Shown: positions 1-11,581 of the stretch, in pieces
Layout of the letters: each line of letters opens with the position of its first letter
How positions within the stretch are numbered: the stretch's first letter is position 1
NCBI GenBank assembly: GCA_018136815.1
Contig: CM030941.1
Coordinates: 1,301,582 to 1,365,581, forward strand
Length of the DNA: 64,000 bases
Source of the DNA: Isochrysis galbana
Taxonomy: Eukaryota > Haptophyta > Isochrysidales > Isochrysidaceae
Reading direction: 5' to 3'
Notes under the pieces: generated by a model
Seen by the model: only the letters and a program-made list of their open reading frames with translations
What the model was told of the DNA's origin: nothing
Databases searched by the model: none
Made by a program: the position numbers and the translations under genes

Positions 1-290
1 GCCAACAATCCCGAGAAGACTCGTGCCACTGGCCACCGGGCCTACATAGTGCCCCTCGACACTGCACACTGCCCACCTTCGAGACCCCGGAACCCCGGAA
101 CAGCTCTTTCTCTTTCGAGTATCGCACTGGAACCCGGCAGAACCCGTAAACAAAAGACCAAAGACAGACTATTCGCCTACCTCGGCACGAATACCCCGGA
201 TAGCTTGCTAAAATGCATTGTGTATGTGTTATAGCGTGGAAATGCATCATCCATAACTTATAACTTGTACAACTTACGTGTAACAAGACG
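1..290 (+). mobile_element. LINE reverse-transcriptase C-terminal remnant
   Basis: The translation near 130-235 contains RKQKTKDRLFAY followed by TPDSL, the same string found in the two longer LINE remnants at 13655-14113 and 41737-42300 (RSRKQKTKDRLF..TPDSLK and TTQKLKDRLFAY..TPDSLK). This is the segment after the CxxC-H-C motif at the end of a LINE reverse transcriptase. The homology is lost after about 235 and the copy is decayed. It begins at the window edge, so the upstream part is not visible. Confidence 0.55.
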
Positions 291-291
291 C

Positions 292-345
292 AACTACTTT
301 TATAAGTAGGACCTACCCTTTGGCAGGGGCTGAGCAGTCATCGAT
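292..345 (-). repeat. SINE/LINE-like 3' tail hairpin
   Basis: A near-palindrome with a TTTATA-type core (292-310) is followed by a short C/G-rich inverted stretch. It matches the 3' double-hairpin end of the repeat family whose full copies lie at 15712-16465 and elsewhere. Here the 3' end is on the left, so the element reads on the minus strand. It ends about 50 bases before the methyltransferase start. Confidence 0.5.
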
Positions 346-396
346 ACTGTCCATTAGACGTCTAATAATGGACTCCCTCTCGTCGCTGTGGCCCCG

Positions 397-2881
397 ATGG
401 AGTCCGATGTGGCCCGGGATGCGCCGAGCGCCTGCAGGCGCCCTGCGTGCACTCAGACGGTTCACAGGCCAGCGATGCACTGGCGCAACGCGCGCCCACG
501 AGCACGGCCTCTCAAGACGCATCCTGCACACCAGGCTCACATCGGAAGGGCCGGTGAAGTGCCTCCGATGCTCCGCTTCCAGCAAGAGCGCGACGAGTCG
601 GGTGGCGGGGTGGCCCTCCGCTCCACAGCCGAGGAGGCACTGCTCCAACGCATGCACACTCCAGGCTTGAGGCGACAGGAAGCCAAGGCGCTCGTCCTCC
701 GTTCCTTCGACCGAATGCTTTCGGACGATGCGCGATGCACGGCATACAAGGATGCCATCAGCCATGCTGTCCTTGTCGGGGTGTCCACAGCCTGCATTAT
801 AGGAAGCGGGTCGCTACTGCCCGCATTACTGCTGGCTCGCGCTGGAGTGGCAGTATGTCTGGTTGAGCCCCACGCCCCGCTTGCAGAAATCGCAAGGGCA
901 TGTGCTCGAGACAATCATCTTTCTCTGGCAGTGGTGCCGGAAGTCCGGCTGGCCGCTCATGCATGGGGTGGCTCACCAGATCTGCTCGTTTCAGAGGCAA
1001 TAGACGATGGCTTGTTTTGCGAGCTTTTGGTTCCGAAATTGCGCGAGGCGCGTCGTGCCTTCCATGCTGTCAGAAGCGAGAGGCCAGGCCGAGACCAACC
1101 TATAATGCTCATGCCTTGTCGTGCTATGCTTACTGGTCTCCTTGTGCAATTGGGCTTTGAAGGAGTTGATGGTTTCGGATTGGATGGGCTGGACCTTGAC
1201 CTACGCCACTTTGATGCGCTGCGGCCCTCCGGCCGTCTCGCCGCCGCACCACCAGGATATTGGCCTGTAAGGCTATCCAAGTGGCGCCAGCCGCACCTGC
1301 GTCTCTCTGTGCCCTTCGCTCTAGGAGACATTGACTTGGAGGCCGCGACTGCACCGAGTGCCCCTGCTGGCGCAGGAGGAGTAGGTGCTGCTCCGTCTTC
1401 CCAGACCATTGTGGTCACACGCGACGGATTGCTCAATGCAGTCGTGTATTACTTTCGCCTTGAATTTGCCGGAGGTGCATCTGTGTCATCCGCCCCACCG
1501 GAAAATGATGAGCGTCCCGGCTCATGGCGCCCAGGCTGGCGCCAAGCAGCTATCTACCTTGAGAAGCCGTTCTACGTCCATGCAGGCGAAACGCTGAAGC
1601 TCACCTGGCAGATTGAAAGTGTAGGGCTGCGAGTATATGTGGAGTGCATGTCGCCCGGATCTGTAGGTTCCGTGGTACCCAAGGGTGGTAGCTCTCAAGG
1701 CGTGCTTCGGCAGCCCGTGGCGCCACCGAGCTTACCACGTCGTCTGCTCTCAACAGCCATGCTTCCATGCAATGCGTACCACTTCTGCATGCTTGCTGAC
1801 AAGGCGCGCAACGAGGCGTACCGACGCGCAATTGATCGTGCGGTACGACGTTTCTACCGTTCGGTGCATCACGAGCACGTCCTAGGGAGTGGGCTCAGCG
1901 CCAATGGCATCGAAGGCTCTGCCAGTGCTTGCCGAGTACTCGATCTTGGTGCCGGTTCGGGATTGCTGGGCGTGATCGCGACACGAGCCGGCGCGACTCG
2001 CATCGATGCAGTAGAAATGAATTGCGTGATGGCGGAAACGGCAACTCGTACCCTTGAATCGAGCGGTGTCAAGGACTTTCGCGTGCACAAATGCGTGTCG
2101 ACGAAGTTGCGTGTGGCTGCAAGTAGCGGCACAACGAAAGAATTCTCGATTTCTGGGACGCCATCCTCCGATACTAGTGAAATTCTCTCCTCACGAGTGG
2201 ACATTGTGGTCAGCGAGACGCTCGACTCGTCTCTAATCGGCGAGGGGGCTATACACTCCCTTCGCCACGCCGCCGCTGAACTGTTACGGCAGGTCAATTT
2301 GTGGCAAGTCCTTTCCTTCCCTGCCCTAAGGCTTCACAAATCACATTCCAACCATCTAACACGTGCCCTGTGATGCCTGAACGCAGGATGGACTTGGATG
2401 CATCATTCCTGCAGCGGCAACTGTATTCGCGATGGCGGTTGAATTCCTCCCACCAGACGGATATGATGTTGACTATTGCGCACTCCAGACTCTACGCGAG
2501 GGTTACACGCCACTTCGCCTGCACACTATGAACCATATATGTCTCTCAGCCCCAGCAATGGCGCTTCATGTCAAATTTGGTTTATCCGTCGCCATACCCA
2601 GCGCATCGAAAGACGGAGAGGTCCCCGTATGCATCCATGTGAGCCGGGGCGGTAAATGCAATGCCATAGTGTGGTGGTTCGACCTGCACTTAGATGATAT
2701 GGAAACGCTATCCGTGGCTCCTGGCTCCCTCGTCCGGACGTGGAAGCAGAATGTGCACTATCTGCGCCAGCCTATCCTTGTCGATCGAGGGGATGAGCTC
2801 AACATGGTGTTCCTCAACCACCAAGACGATAACCTGCACGTGTGCCGAGTGGCAAGGCACCAGGGTAAAGGAGCGCCGTAG
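397..2881 (+). CDS. Tandem-domain protein arginine methyltransferase (PRMT9/PRMT7-like)
   Basis: Predicted exons are 397-2292 and 2387-2881 (phase 0, 94-bp GT-AG intron), about 796 residues. The second catalytic domain is convincing: the motif VLDLGAGSGLL near residue 513 (SAM-binding motif I), an acidic VEMN post-I strand, and the double-E-loop-like SETLDSSLIGEG near 605. After the intron comes the beta-barrel with PAAATVFAM and WWFDLHLDD. The first domain keeps the fold (FDRMLSDDARCTAYKDAI, EAIDDGLFCELL), but motif I reads IIGSGSLLPAL and looks degenerate, which is the usual pattern in two-domain PRMT7/PRMT9 enzymes. The product should use S-adenosylmethionine to methylate arginines on nuclear or cytosolic proteins. 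The first ATG in frame is at 397; an alternative start is 568. Which of PRMT7 or PRMT9 is the true orthologue cannot be decided here. Confidence 0.8.
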
Positions 2882-3146
2882 AGGATCACAAAAACATCCC
2901 CACGACATCGCACGCGCATGTGACGTGTCACCACCAAATGCACCCATCGGGACTTGGACAATCCAGCGCCACCTGCTAAGACCCTTCCCATTACTCCTTC
3001 GTCTCTCACTCACGGCCTCCCACACACATCACAAGACGCAAGCAAGGCGCCGGTCTTAGCCTCATTAAAAGCACCTTACAATATTCTCGCACAAGCTCCT
3101 GTTTCCTGCGTGCAATTGCTGCGTCGCGAACGCGTGATCGCAAGGG

Positions 3147-3920
3147 ATTTAAAACCTTTTAATATTCTTACCGCACTCGCGGCGAATGGAACCACTACCT
3201 ACTCCACACGTAGCACGTAGTACGTAGCATACTTTCTACACCCCCACTCCCCCGGCCCTTCTCCCCCCGCCATCAGGCGGCTCCTCCCGTACACTACTAG
3301 GGGGATAGGGGTGAAGGGCTTAGATATGGCGCGTCCGGTGGCCCGCCCCCCCCCCCCCCGGTGATCTTTCCCCCCCTTCCTCCTGTGTCTCCGAGTGGGC
3401 GGCCGACTTTGTCCCGACTTATCCTGTAAACAGGAGCGGGACTTACCCATCTTTCGGTGGGCGGCACCCCCTTCTCCGCGCTCTCTCTTCCCTCTCCTGC
3501 GGCACGCGCGATGGCGCGCCTGCGGCAGGCGCCTCCAGCTGCCCTCTGGCGACCCCTGGAGGCTCCTGGAGGCCAGCTCAGGGGGTAGAGGAAGGAGGTT
3601 GGGGCTGGGCCCTGGCGGCCTCTCCTGCCTCTCCCTCGCTGGCGCTCCTGAGCCTCAGGGGGCCCCAAGCTGCACAAGTCTGCCTGTCGAACAGGGGGGG
3701 AGGGGGAGTTGGAGCAATGGGCTGGCCACGACTGACGACTGGCCAGGACGGGCGAATGGGGCGAGCCTGTGGGGAAGGGAGTGGGTCAGCAGGGCAATGG
3801 GCCCCTGGCAAGCCATCAGGCATGCCAGGAGGATGGGTGGTTCCTCCCCCACGGCAGGGGAGGAGTGGAGAGAGGGGGGGCTCGTGCCCCCCCATGGGCG
3901 AACCAAGTATAAACTTCGTT
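3147..3920 (+). mobile_element. SINE-like/non-LTR element, family A, near full length
   Basis: The left end carries the family head (AACCTTTTAATATTCT then a CG-rich run) and the right end (3901-3920) the AACCAAG..CTTCGTT hairpin preceded by a G/C stem-loop. Internal blocks match the copies at 15712, 42374 and 60124. These include the stretch around the TGTAAACAGG motif (3426), the CTCCTGGAGGCC region and the GGGAGGGGGAGTTGGAGC block. No coding capacity is believable. No clear target duplication was found for this copy. Confidence 0.7.
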
Positions 3921-3994
3921 GATGAGCGCTCAACCCCTCCCAGGAGCCAGGGCATGAGGGCGACTGACGGCCCCCCCCCCGGAGGAAAGTGAGT

Positions 3995-4046
3995 GCCCGG
4001 TGAGGGGGGCGCAGAGCGCCCCCATTGTCCCCTGTTCTAACAATAG
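3995..4046 (+). repeat. Isolated family-A-type 3' tail
   Basis: A G/C stem-loop (GGGGGGCGC..GCGCCCCC) is followed by the short hairpin CCTGTT-CTAAC-AATAGG. This is the same double-hairpin order as the other element tails, lying directly after the preceding copy. Sequence identity with other tails is low, so only the architecture supports it. Confidence 0.4.
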
Positions 4047-4467
4047 GTTATAATAGTAAAAGGAAAAGGCGAAGCAACGCAGCTACGCGCCAGACCCGCA
4101 CTGCCACTGCCCTAGCTCTGTTGGCTGCCCTCGCACTCGAGCCATGGGACATGGGCTTTCCGCCACCGCTGCCGCCACTTTCCGCTTTGGGCCTAGGCGT
4201 ATGCGCTCTTGCACAAGCAATTTTGACCATGGTAAACGGTCCCAAATGCTTGCCTCTGCACTGCCAACAAGCCCAAGACCATGTGCGCCAAACCGCACAC
4301 TCTCCCGTCTGACAGAACTTCTGTCTCTGAGCGCATGCGTTTGTTGCGCGCAAGAAGCGAGAGCTTTGGCAGTCTTCGCGCTGGCCTACCTATTGTCCGT
4401 TAGACGGGGGCATAAACGCATATGGCAGCGAAGTGTTGCGTAGCTTGAGGCCAACCAAGTGATAACA
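4047..4467. other. Intergenic, no gene recognised
   Basis: Only short overlapping frames without recognisable motifs are present. This is probably the 3' flank of the minus-strand gene at 4468-6500. Confidence 0.4.
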
Positions 4468-6500
4468 TTAAGGGTACACTGGCCTAATGGATGGCCTCAG
4501 CATGCAAGAACCCCAGATCTCTGGCAGGAACACAAGCTCATCCCCATCCTCATCTCGTAAATCGTCAAGATTGGGAGGATCCCACGCCTTTGCACCAATA
4601 TTGATCGCACCTGCGCTTGCCATCGCACACAATGTAGACACAATCTCACAAGTGTCCGCCGCCACCTTCGACTCATGTCCGGAGTCTTGGCGCCACAACG
4701 CGTCCACATGAAGACGTAGAAAATCGCCGGCGATTGCCCATCTCTCTTCATCTGTGAGCTGAGGGAAGTACAGTGGTGGATCGGGTTTGGGCATGATGCC
4801 TTGTCGTACCAACATGAGCTGCTCCCTGGCGAGCAATATGGGGTCTGCTGAGCGCGCTGGGTGTGCTGCGAGCTTGATCCGCCGGGAGGGTTGCCGAAGT
4901 CCAATATGATCCACTCGCTGGTGCAACAATCTCAAGAGAATTTGCAGGTGTCGAGTGGTCAAACACAGCCATGCAACTTTCAGCTCATGTTGAACCTCAG
5001 TTGGCGACAACCGTCGATCTATAGCCGTCATGGCGTTGGTGAACGTCTCCACTTGCTTACAAAGCGCCTCATTCTCGCTTATATATGCTGGCTCGAAGGC
5101 CTTTCGCTTGTCTTGGCCTGGTGGAGAGGATTGTGCTCTAGGGTCCGTGGGAGCGAGCTCGCCACTACCACCTTTCGTCTCATTTTCAGGCTCAGATTTC
5201 TCGAGTTCTACCTCTCCTCCTACCGCCTCTTTTGGCGACAGGTAACCGAACAGGCGTATGAGGCTTGAGGCGAAGAACTTGGCGGCGTCGGGCAGCTGGA
5301 GGTTCCAGTACATACCAACTGGTCGCACCAGAGGAGCCCTCATCTGTTGGATAGGAAGCCGACCCAGAATCTCACGGGTAGGTCTGCATGCTTGCCGAGG
5401 ATTGAGCGAGAGCCGGACCACGGAAGCACATCTGCACGCATGGCACATGTGAGGAGGCCCTTGGAAAAGTTCAACGAGTAAGCGACTCCCATTAACTCGC
5501 CGCTGTGCAAACGCCTGAGCGTTGCGTTGTGTTGACATCTGGCCACCGTGCCTTTTGGATGAATCCTGGACTAGCTCGGCACCGATCAAACTTTCGTGCG
5601 GCACTGGGCTTCCACCATGGTCAAGTTTGGCTAGCTCAAGCCAGAGCTTGGGTACGCGCCTCTTTGGTCGAAGTGAAGCAACAGACCAAGGTGGCAAACG
5701 CATGGCTTCGCACGTGGGATTTGTGCACGCGTGAAACTCCCGCGGTTCCCGGTACAAAACTCCCAGCCGTAGAGCTGTCTCATCATCCTTGGGTAAGGAG
5801 ATCAAAGCACCACGAATATTGTCAGCTGCCGCCCCAGCCTTTTCTACCGCCTCTGCTGCTTTTTGCGCTGCCCGGCCAGCTTCAGCTGCAGCGTTTGAAA
5901 TAGGATCTCCTGTCTGTCCTTGACCCGCAACCAGGTCATCCAACTCAGGTAGATTGGCCGAGACCCCCCTAACATGTGGAGATTCTTTACCTGATGTTGA
6001 TACAGACGGACCGTTGGCGATGCGCGTGTGCGCCTTCGCCCCTAGATGGTCTGATTTTGGCTTGCTTGTCGCCTGGGGTTCTGCTTTGCTCTCGGCAGCA
6101 GCCTCTCGAGCCAGCATTTGAGCCTTGACTACTTTGGCAGAGGCTATCCTCTGAGCCATCCTGGCTGCACGCACCGCTGCTTCGGCCTCTTGTTTGGCCA
6201 GCCGGGCGAGATTTGCGGCCTTTGCTGCCTCAACCTCCACAGCTGCTCGAGCTGCCGCGCGTTCGGCCTCGCGATGTCGTTGCTCCGCCAGGAAAGCCCG
6301 AGCATTCATCAGGTTGACCTCCTCGGAAGCCTGAGAGGCGGCCAGCTGGCAGTGAGCGGACGCACAGCTTGGCGCGGCGGCCGCTGGTGGGCGAGCTCGC
6401 GTACCTTGCGCAGCTTCTCCGCCGCGGCTGCTTTCTGCGCACGAGCTTGGCGTGCGGCCCGCTCTGCCTGCTCCAGCCGCGCCAGCGCCGACTGCGCCAT
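4468..6500 (-). CDS. Coiled-coil protein of unknown function
   Basis: Two exons are inferred: 6500-6405 and 6330-4468 (74-bp intron, donor AAG|GTACGC, acceptor CTCAG|GC, phase 0), about 652 residues. The start at 6500 was chosen because it opens with MAQSALARLEQAERAARQAR, which continues smoothly across the intron into ASEEVNLMNARAFLAEQRHR. Together these make an Ala/Arg/Glu-rich coiled coil of about 110 residues. A longer ATG-less frame from 6561 would instead give a Gly/Pro-rich leader. The middle has a possible metal-binding cluster (HACTNPTC, later CHACRC). The C-terminal third looks globular (FPQLTDEERWAIAGDFLRLHVDALW). I do not recognise the family. A recurrent 50-base motif lies about 130 bases upstream of the ATG (see 6626-6690). 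Confidence 0.6.
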
Positions 6501-6625
6501 CGGGCACAGCCACCGCGCGGCGGCACCCCCACCCGGCGGCTCCCTCTGTGCCCGGCCCCATTCAAAAGAAAAGAGACCCCGCGAGATACCGGACGGATGA
6601 TTCGCTGCCCCCTCATCTCCATAAC

Positions 6626-6690
6626 GGTCGCGTTCCGTCGAAAGTGGACGGACTGATTTGAGCCATCGTATGTTCACATTGGTTTTACTG
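6626..6690 (-). promoter_or_regulatory. Recurrent TTTCGACGGAACGC motif upstream of a gene
   Basis: On the minus strand this reads a run ending in ACTTTCGACGGAACGCGACC, preceded by CGATGGCTC. Related 45-55 base stretches occur at 33431-33482, 38066-38108, 38988-39046 and 40103-40158. Here and at 39040 it lies 125-130 bases upstream of an ATG in the sense orientation. That suggests a promoter-associated element, but a dispersed repeat end is equally possible. Confidence 0.35.
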
Positions 6691-6699
6691 ATGTCAGCA

Positions 6700-7734
6700 T
6701 CAGCACGACGATCGTTTTATTGTAGAGATTTGCACCGGGGTCCGGTGTGGGTCGTTTTTACATTTGATGGCAGATTTATTTTACAACCATTGCTAGTGAA
6801 GAAGTTCTTTTTCTTACTACTAGTAGTATTAAGATTAAAAATCGCATTTAAGCTTTAAGCGAAGATGCGCTTTCTAGTTTGTAGGCCGGGAGATTTCTCG
6901 TTGCAGAACGATAGCGTGCGGAACCCCTGGAGGTGGGCGAATCGGCGAATACGAGCACGTGTTCAACGACGGCATGTTTCGTCGCGTTGGGGTTGGATCG
7001 GCGTGTAGTCTTGAGTCTTGGTCCTGGTCCTTCTGCGGAAGATGCGGTCTCTGAGCCCCCGCCGGTCACCGGCCACCCGTTAGGCGGCACGCACTTTTGC
7101 GGTTGCTGTTGCTGACGCGAGAGTTGTAGTCGTGTGTATGCATGAGTTGCCAGGCTGCAGGCTGTCAGGGCGAACATTGAACATTGTGCTGTTCAATTCC
7201 TCGACGAACGCCCCCTGCCCCTGCTCCTTGCCTTCTCCTGTATTGATATTTGGGCTCAGTGCTTCTAACTAATGTAACGTTCAGCCGCGACCCGCATCTA
7301 CACATGGGCAGGGGGTGCACATTCACATTCGATACGGCACGGGGGCTACGCGCTACGCGACCTCGCCCTATCTCTATCCCTGTTATTTGCTTGTAGCGCT
7401 TTCACTCCGCGCCCAGCATGCACCTTGGTACATACTGAGCCAACCTTTCGTAAATCGCGATGGCCAATCGATGCCACTAGATGGCAACGTGACTCGAGGC
7501 GACACACAATTTTTCTTTCGACTATTGCGCACAGCAAGCAAACCGGTCCAAGCATGACAGTGGTTGGCGAGGGTGAGAAGGGGGGGTTCCCCTTATCGGA
7601 TTCCGATCTAGCGACCAACCACTAAGTCGAAAAAGCAGGATACGCTCGTCGAATGTAGGGAATATTCTTCGCATGCGTGCCTAAAAAGACACTGTCAAAG
7701 CTCAAAGCACCAAAGGATGCGCTTCGAGAAGCAC
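6700..7734. other. Intergenic, no gene recognised
   Basis: This region separates the start of the coiled-coil gene from the 3' end of the homoserine dehydrogenase gene. It contains AT-rich stretches near 6770-6855 and no reading frame with recognisable content. Confidence 0.4.
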
Positions 7735-10227
7735 TCAAAGCACAGGCATGTAGAAGGTATCTCCAAGGCACCAATCGGTGGCTTCAAGGGCCACGCATGC
7801 CGCTTTAATGCGGGAGACATCAACAGGGTCGGTCGTGATGACGAATTGTGAATCGTTGCGATCTTTGATGGGAGTCTGACGAGAAGCGCAACGGAGTCCA
7901 GCGTCAAGCAAAGCATCGCCAAGGACGTACAAGAGGGCAGCCAACACTCGCCACACTCGCACCAAAGCGCACGTGTGCAACCACACGGAAATCAAAGCAT
8001 CGACAAGCACGTATAGGAGGGCACCCAACATCCGCACCAAAGCACACGTTTGCAACCACACAGAGATCATCCAGATGTACTCTTGTGCTGAAAGCGATAA
8101 CGATTGGTGGCATACCTGCAGCAGGTTGTAAATGGAGACGCCCGACTCGGCGAACACCTTTCCCACGGACTGGATGATACCGAGCTGATCGCGGAAGCGA
8201 ATGCGAACATAGAAAGACGAGCAATAAGAATTGCCAAACTTCAGCGCAGGGGTCGTGGGTTGCTTGGGGAAGGGAGACGCGCAAGTTCCCTGTGGACAAG
8301 GGGGCCCAGAGGACGCAGAGTGTGGAGCATTGGTTGAAGTGAGGAAATGCACTGCACGACGCTGGCTAAATAGTCATTGGTACGAGTACAGCGGACAGTC
8401 GACGATTAAGTGTCAACGAGTGCTGCTGCGTGCGCAAGTCAGGCATGGATCCCTACAGTGAGATGTGGGTTGTCAAATGACAAGATACCTGTGCAATGTC
8501 AAGGATATCGGAGACGCACGAGTTGGCCGTTGGCATCCGGCCAGCGCCCTGGCCAACAAGAACAGTGCTTTGCATGTTGGTCGAGACTATCTGCACAGCA
8601 TTGGTCGCTCCGTTGATAGAGGCCAAGGTATTGTCAGTAGGAACGAAGCAAGGCGAGACGAACGCAGAGATGCGCCCTGCCGCAACATCGGCCTTGGCAA
8701 CGCCGAGCAGCTTCACGGTGCCCCCCTGCAGCCTCGCGTACTCAAAGTCGGTGGCCGTCACCTAGGAAGCGCAAGCAACAATCCACAGGTATGAGCAGGG
8801 AGTGGACATGATGGCATGCAAATGCACCGCATTGTCAGATGACAGCATGTGACGTTGCTATTAGACTCGCGAAGTCGTTCAACAATGCAGAAATGGATGA
8901 AGTGTCGCTCCCTTGCGCCGACAGCTTCACACTAGATGTGGAAAAGCCAGGCCAGAAATGTCCAAGCACAAAGCAAACGCAAGCAGGGCAGGAGAATTAT
9001 AGCACTAGGCTGCACCTCGGTGATTCCACGGCATGGGATCTCATCCTCCTGGACGTCGATCCCGAAAGCAAGCTTGATCAAAATCTTGAGCTTCGAGCGC
9101 GCATCGAATCCACCGACATCGAGAGTCGGATCTGCCTCGGCATACCTGTGCATTGACAGCGGTAATCCGAGTGAGCATCTTTCTACCTCCCACACTGCGA
9201 TCGGGATCACGCCGATCAACACATCGTCTGAAACGAGGGCGCCCCAACGCCACCTAGAAAATCTGGTCGTGAATGCGCCCCAAGTCGTGTACAATCACAG
9301 CCCACAAATCAGCAAAGCCGGCTGCACTTACCCAAGAGCGGATGCCTCTTTAAGCGCATCAGAGTAGGAAAGGCCTCCCTGGGCCATGTTGGAAAGGATG
9401 AAATTGGTGCAGCCATTGATAATGCCAGAGAGCTGCGTGACCTCGTCGGCGAGAAAGTCGCGTTGCAGAGAGTGGATGACCGGTATCCCGCCGCAGACAG
9501 CTGCCTCAAAGCCGAACTTGACGCTCTTCTCACGATCCTTGTTCGTCTGCGCCAAACAAAGGAGACCCTTGTCAATCTGCTGCCACCGGTGTCTCTCCGG
9601 ATTGAGACGCCCGAGGCGGGTCGGGGTCGCGGTCCATGTCACTATCGCTTTGAGAATGTGCGCCGTGGGCTGGTCAATCTGTCTCATGGACAAGGCTGCG
9701 ACATGGTGAGAAACTCATGGGGGCCATGATTGAGGGCGTCAGGCAACGAACACCTCCTTCAGAAGATGTTCGATCTCAGGAAGGTCCTGCGCAATGAGCG
9801 CCTTGTTGGCGGTGACGACGTGCTTGCCTGCTTTGATAGACCGCATGACGACATCCTTGGCCGTCGTAGTGCCGCCCATCACCTCGCACACAAGGTCAAT
9901 GGAGGCATCAGACAGGATTTCCTCAATGTCCTCGGTAACTGTGCATTCGGCCGGCACCGCAAAGTCGCGCTTCTTCGACTTGTCACGCACGCAGATCGAA
10001 GCGATCTCCACGTCAATCCCCAGCGACTCTTGCAGCTCGCGGGTCTTGCTGAGGATGTTGACGATGCCTCCGCCGACAGTACCTCCGCCGACGAGCCCGA
10101 CCTTCATCTTGCTCGCCATGCAAGGGGAAGGCGAGCGCGCAGCGGACGCGGCGGGCGCGGCGTGGAAGGGCATCGCGCCCCTGCTGGCGCCGAGCAGCGA
10201 GGAGGTGGTCGCGAGCACGGCGAGCAT
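7735..10227 (-). CDS. Homoserine dehydrogenase with C-terminal ACT domain
   Basis: Six exons are inferred: 10227-9754, 9546-9332, 9145-9016, 8761-8489, 8289-8116 and 7875-7735, about 468 residues. All joins restore family sequence. The NAD(P)-binding glycine motif is GLVGGGTVGGG near residue 44. KHVVTANKALIA follows, then the catalytic-domain string EAAVCGGIPVI, the QLSGIINGCTNFIL helix, ALGYAEADPTLDVGGFDARSK (formed across intron 2) and GITEVTATDFEYA (formed across intron 3). The last two exons form an ACT domain (FYVRIRFRDQLGIIQSVGKVFAESG), the usual site of threonine feedback. The enzyme reduces aspartate semialdehyde to homoserine for threonine and methionine synthesis. The N-terminal 40 residues (hydrophobic start, then Ala/Ser-rich with AMPF) suit a plastid leader, which is inferred. 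The start of exon 5 is the least certain junction. Confidence 0.88.
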
Positions 10228-11581
10228 GCTGGCGCGCGCGCGGCGGGGAGGCGGGGGAGAGAGAGAGAAGAGAAGAGAGAGATGAGAGGGAAGGGACGAT
10301 GGGACGGAGAGAGAGAGGGAGGGAGAGGGACCGCGACGATGAGAGAGAGAGAGAGGGCCGCCGCCGGCCGACGAGCTCCGCCACGCGGTCTGTTTTGTTT
10401 TTGCACGCGGAAGCGACTCATCCCGAAATGCAACTAGAGTGGAGGTAGGGAACATATGTTTTCTCCGTGTTCCTCTTTTATTTCTTGTTCCTTGTTTCTA
10501 TGGAGGCCAACAACAGCGCTGTTTTACACTGGGAGTACTGTGTTTCAACGTTTCAGCCCCCGCACCCTCTAGCACATGCCGGTTGTTCGTCGTTGGGTTT
10601 CTCTTTAACACTTAACACATGAAGGTTCGGGGCTAACATGTCGCATTCGCGAATCGACACTCGTTAGGCTTCGCTCTTCTCTTCGTCGTTCGGCATTTAT
10701 CGTTATAATTCTCTGCTTTCTCTCGTTCTCGGTCAAAAGCTTCGCTTGGATGCATGGGATCGTGGGTTGTGGAGCGCTCTCTCTCTTTCTCTCGAAAGAG
10801 AAGGGAAGTTTCCCCACCTTTCTTCCTCCCAGGCGCCTCGCGAATAGGTTTAATTTGCCATCTCCCCTGCGTTTCTTTATCTGCTTCTGGGGGCAATCAA
10901 GTTTAATTTGCGACCTCTTCGCATCTCCCCCTTAGGCACATCGCACTCCTTTCGTCTTATTTGGTAGGTCTCTTGGAATCCTGCGTAGCAAGATTGCCCC
11001 TCGTTTCCGTTATGGTGCGATTCCCCTTCCAGACGGGATCGCCGACAGATCGCCTTCTGATCGTCGTCCGTCGTCGTCTGGCCGGAGTGTTTGGGTTTGA
11101 TTTTAGTCGAGTTATGTGAGAAAGTCGTGGGGCGAGAGTCGGGGTGTTTTCCTGGGTGTCTCTGTCCGTCGTCCTGTCGTCAGTCGTCATTCGTCGCTCT
11201 CGCTCTCGTCGCTCTCGCTCTCGTAACACTCATACCCTACAATCCCTCCTTGCCTCACCAGCCCCTGCCAACACAGCCCTCCTCACGCTCACCCTCGCCT
11301 CTCGCCGCTCGCTCGATGTCGCTCTCGCCGCCGTCCTCGCCCTCGCTCAAGCCCGCCTGCCCGCCTTCCTCTGCTGACGGGCTTCAGCCCGTCAGCACCT
11401 CTGAAGTGGCCTCCCTCGCCGCGCCTGCCGCCGGCTTGCCACCTTCCTCATTGCCCTCAGGCCCTATGGGCCATCACAATTCGTCAGGTGTAGAATCTCA
11501 CTCGGTGCGTCCCGCGCTGGACGTCTCAATGCGGGTCTCCCAGGCGGCTTGCCTTCATTTGGTCTCCTTTCCCTTCCAGTC
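10228..11581. other. Intergenic, GA-rich 5' region and unassigned sequence
   Basis: 10228-10350 is a purine-rich (GA/GGGA) tract immediately upstream of the dehydrogenase start and is probably its 5' untranslated region. 11160-11230 has a TCGCTCTCG short tandem run. The 31-base stretch from 11541 (GCGGCTTGCCTTCATTTGG..) recurs at 62067. No convincing gene is present. Confidence 0.4.

Noticed and set aside
313-765. Minus-strand 150-codon frame over the methyltransferase N-terminus
   Set aside because: Shadow of the plus-strand coding region; no motif and the composition mirrors the opposite strand.
3395-3922. Plus frames of up to 175 codons inside the element at 3147-3920 and similar ones at 15877-16450, 42399-42866 and 60138-60599
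   Set aside because: They lie within non-coding family A copies; the frame is not conserved between copies.
9730-10437. 235-codon plus frame opposite homoserine dehydrogenase exon 1
   Set aside because: Antisense shadow; the minus strand encodes the recognised enzyme with matching splice sites.
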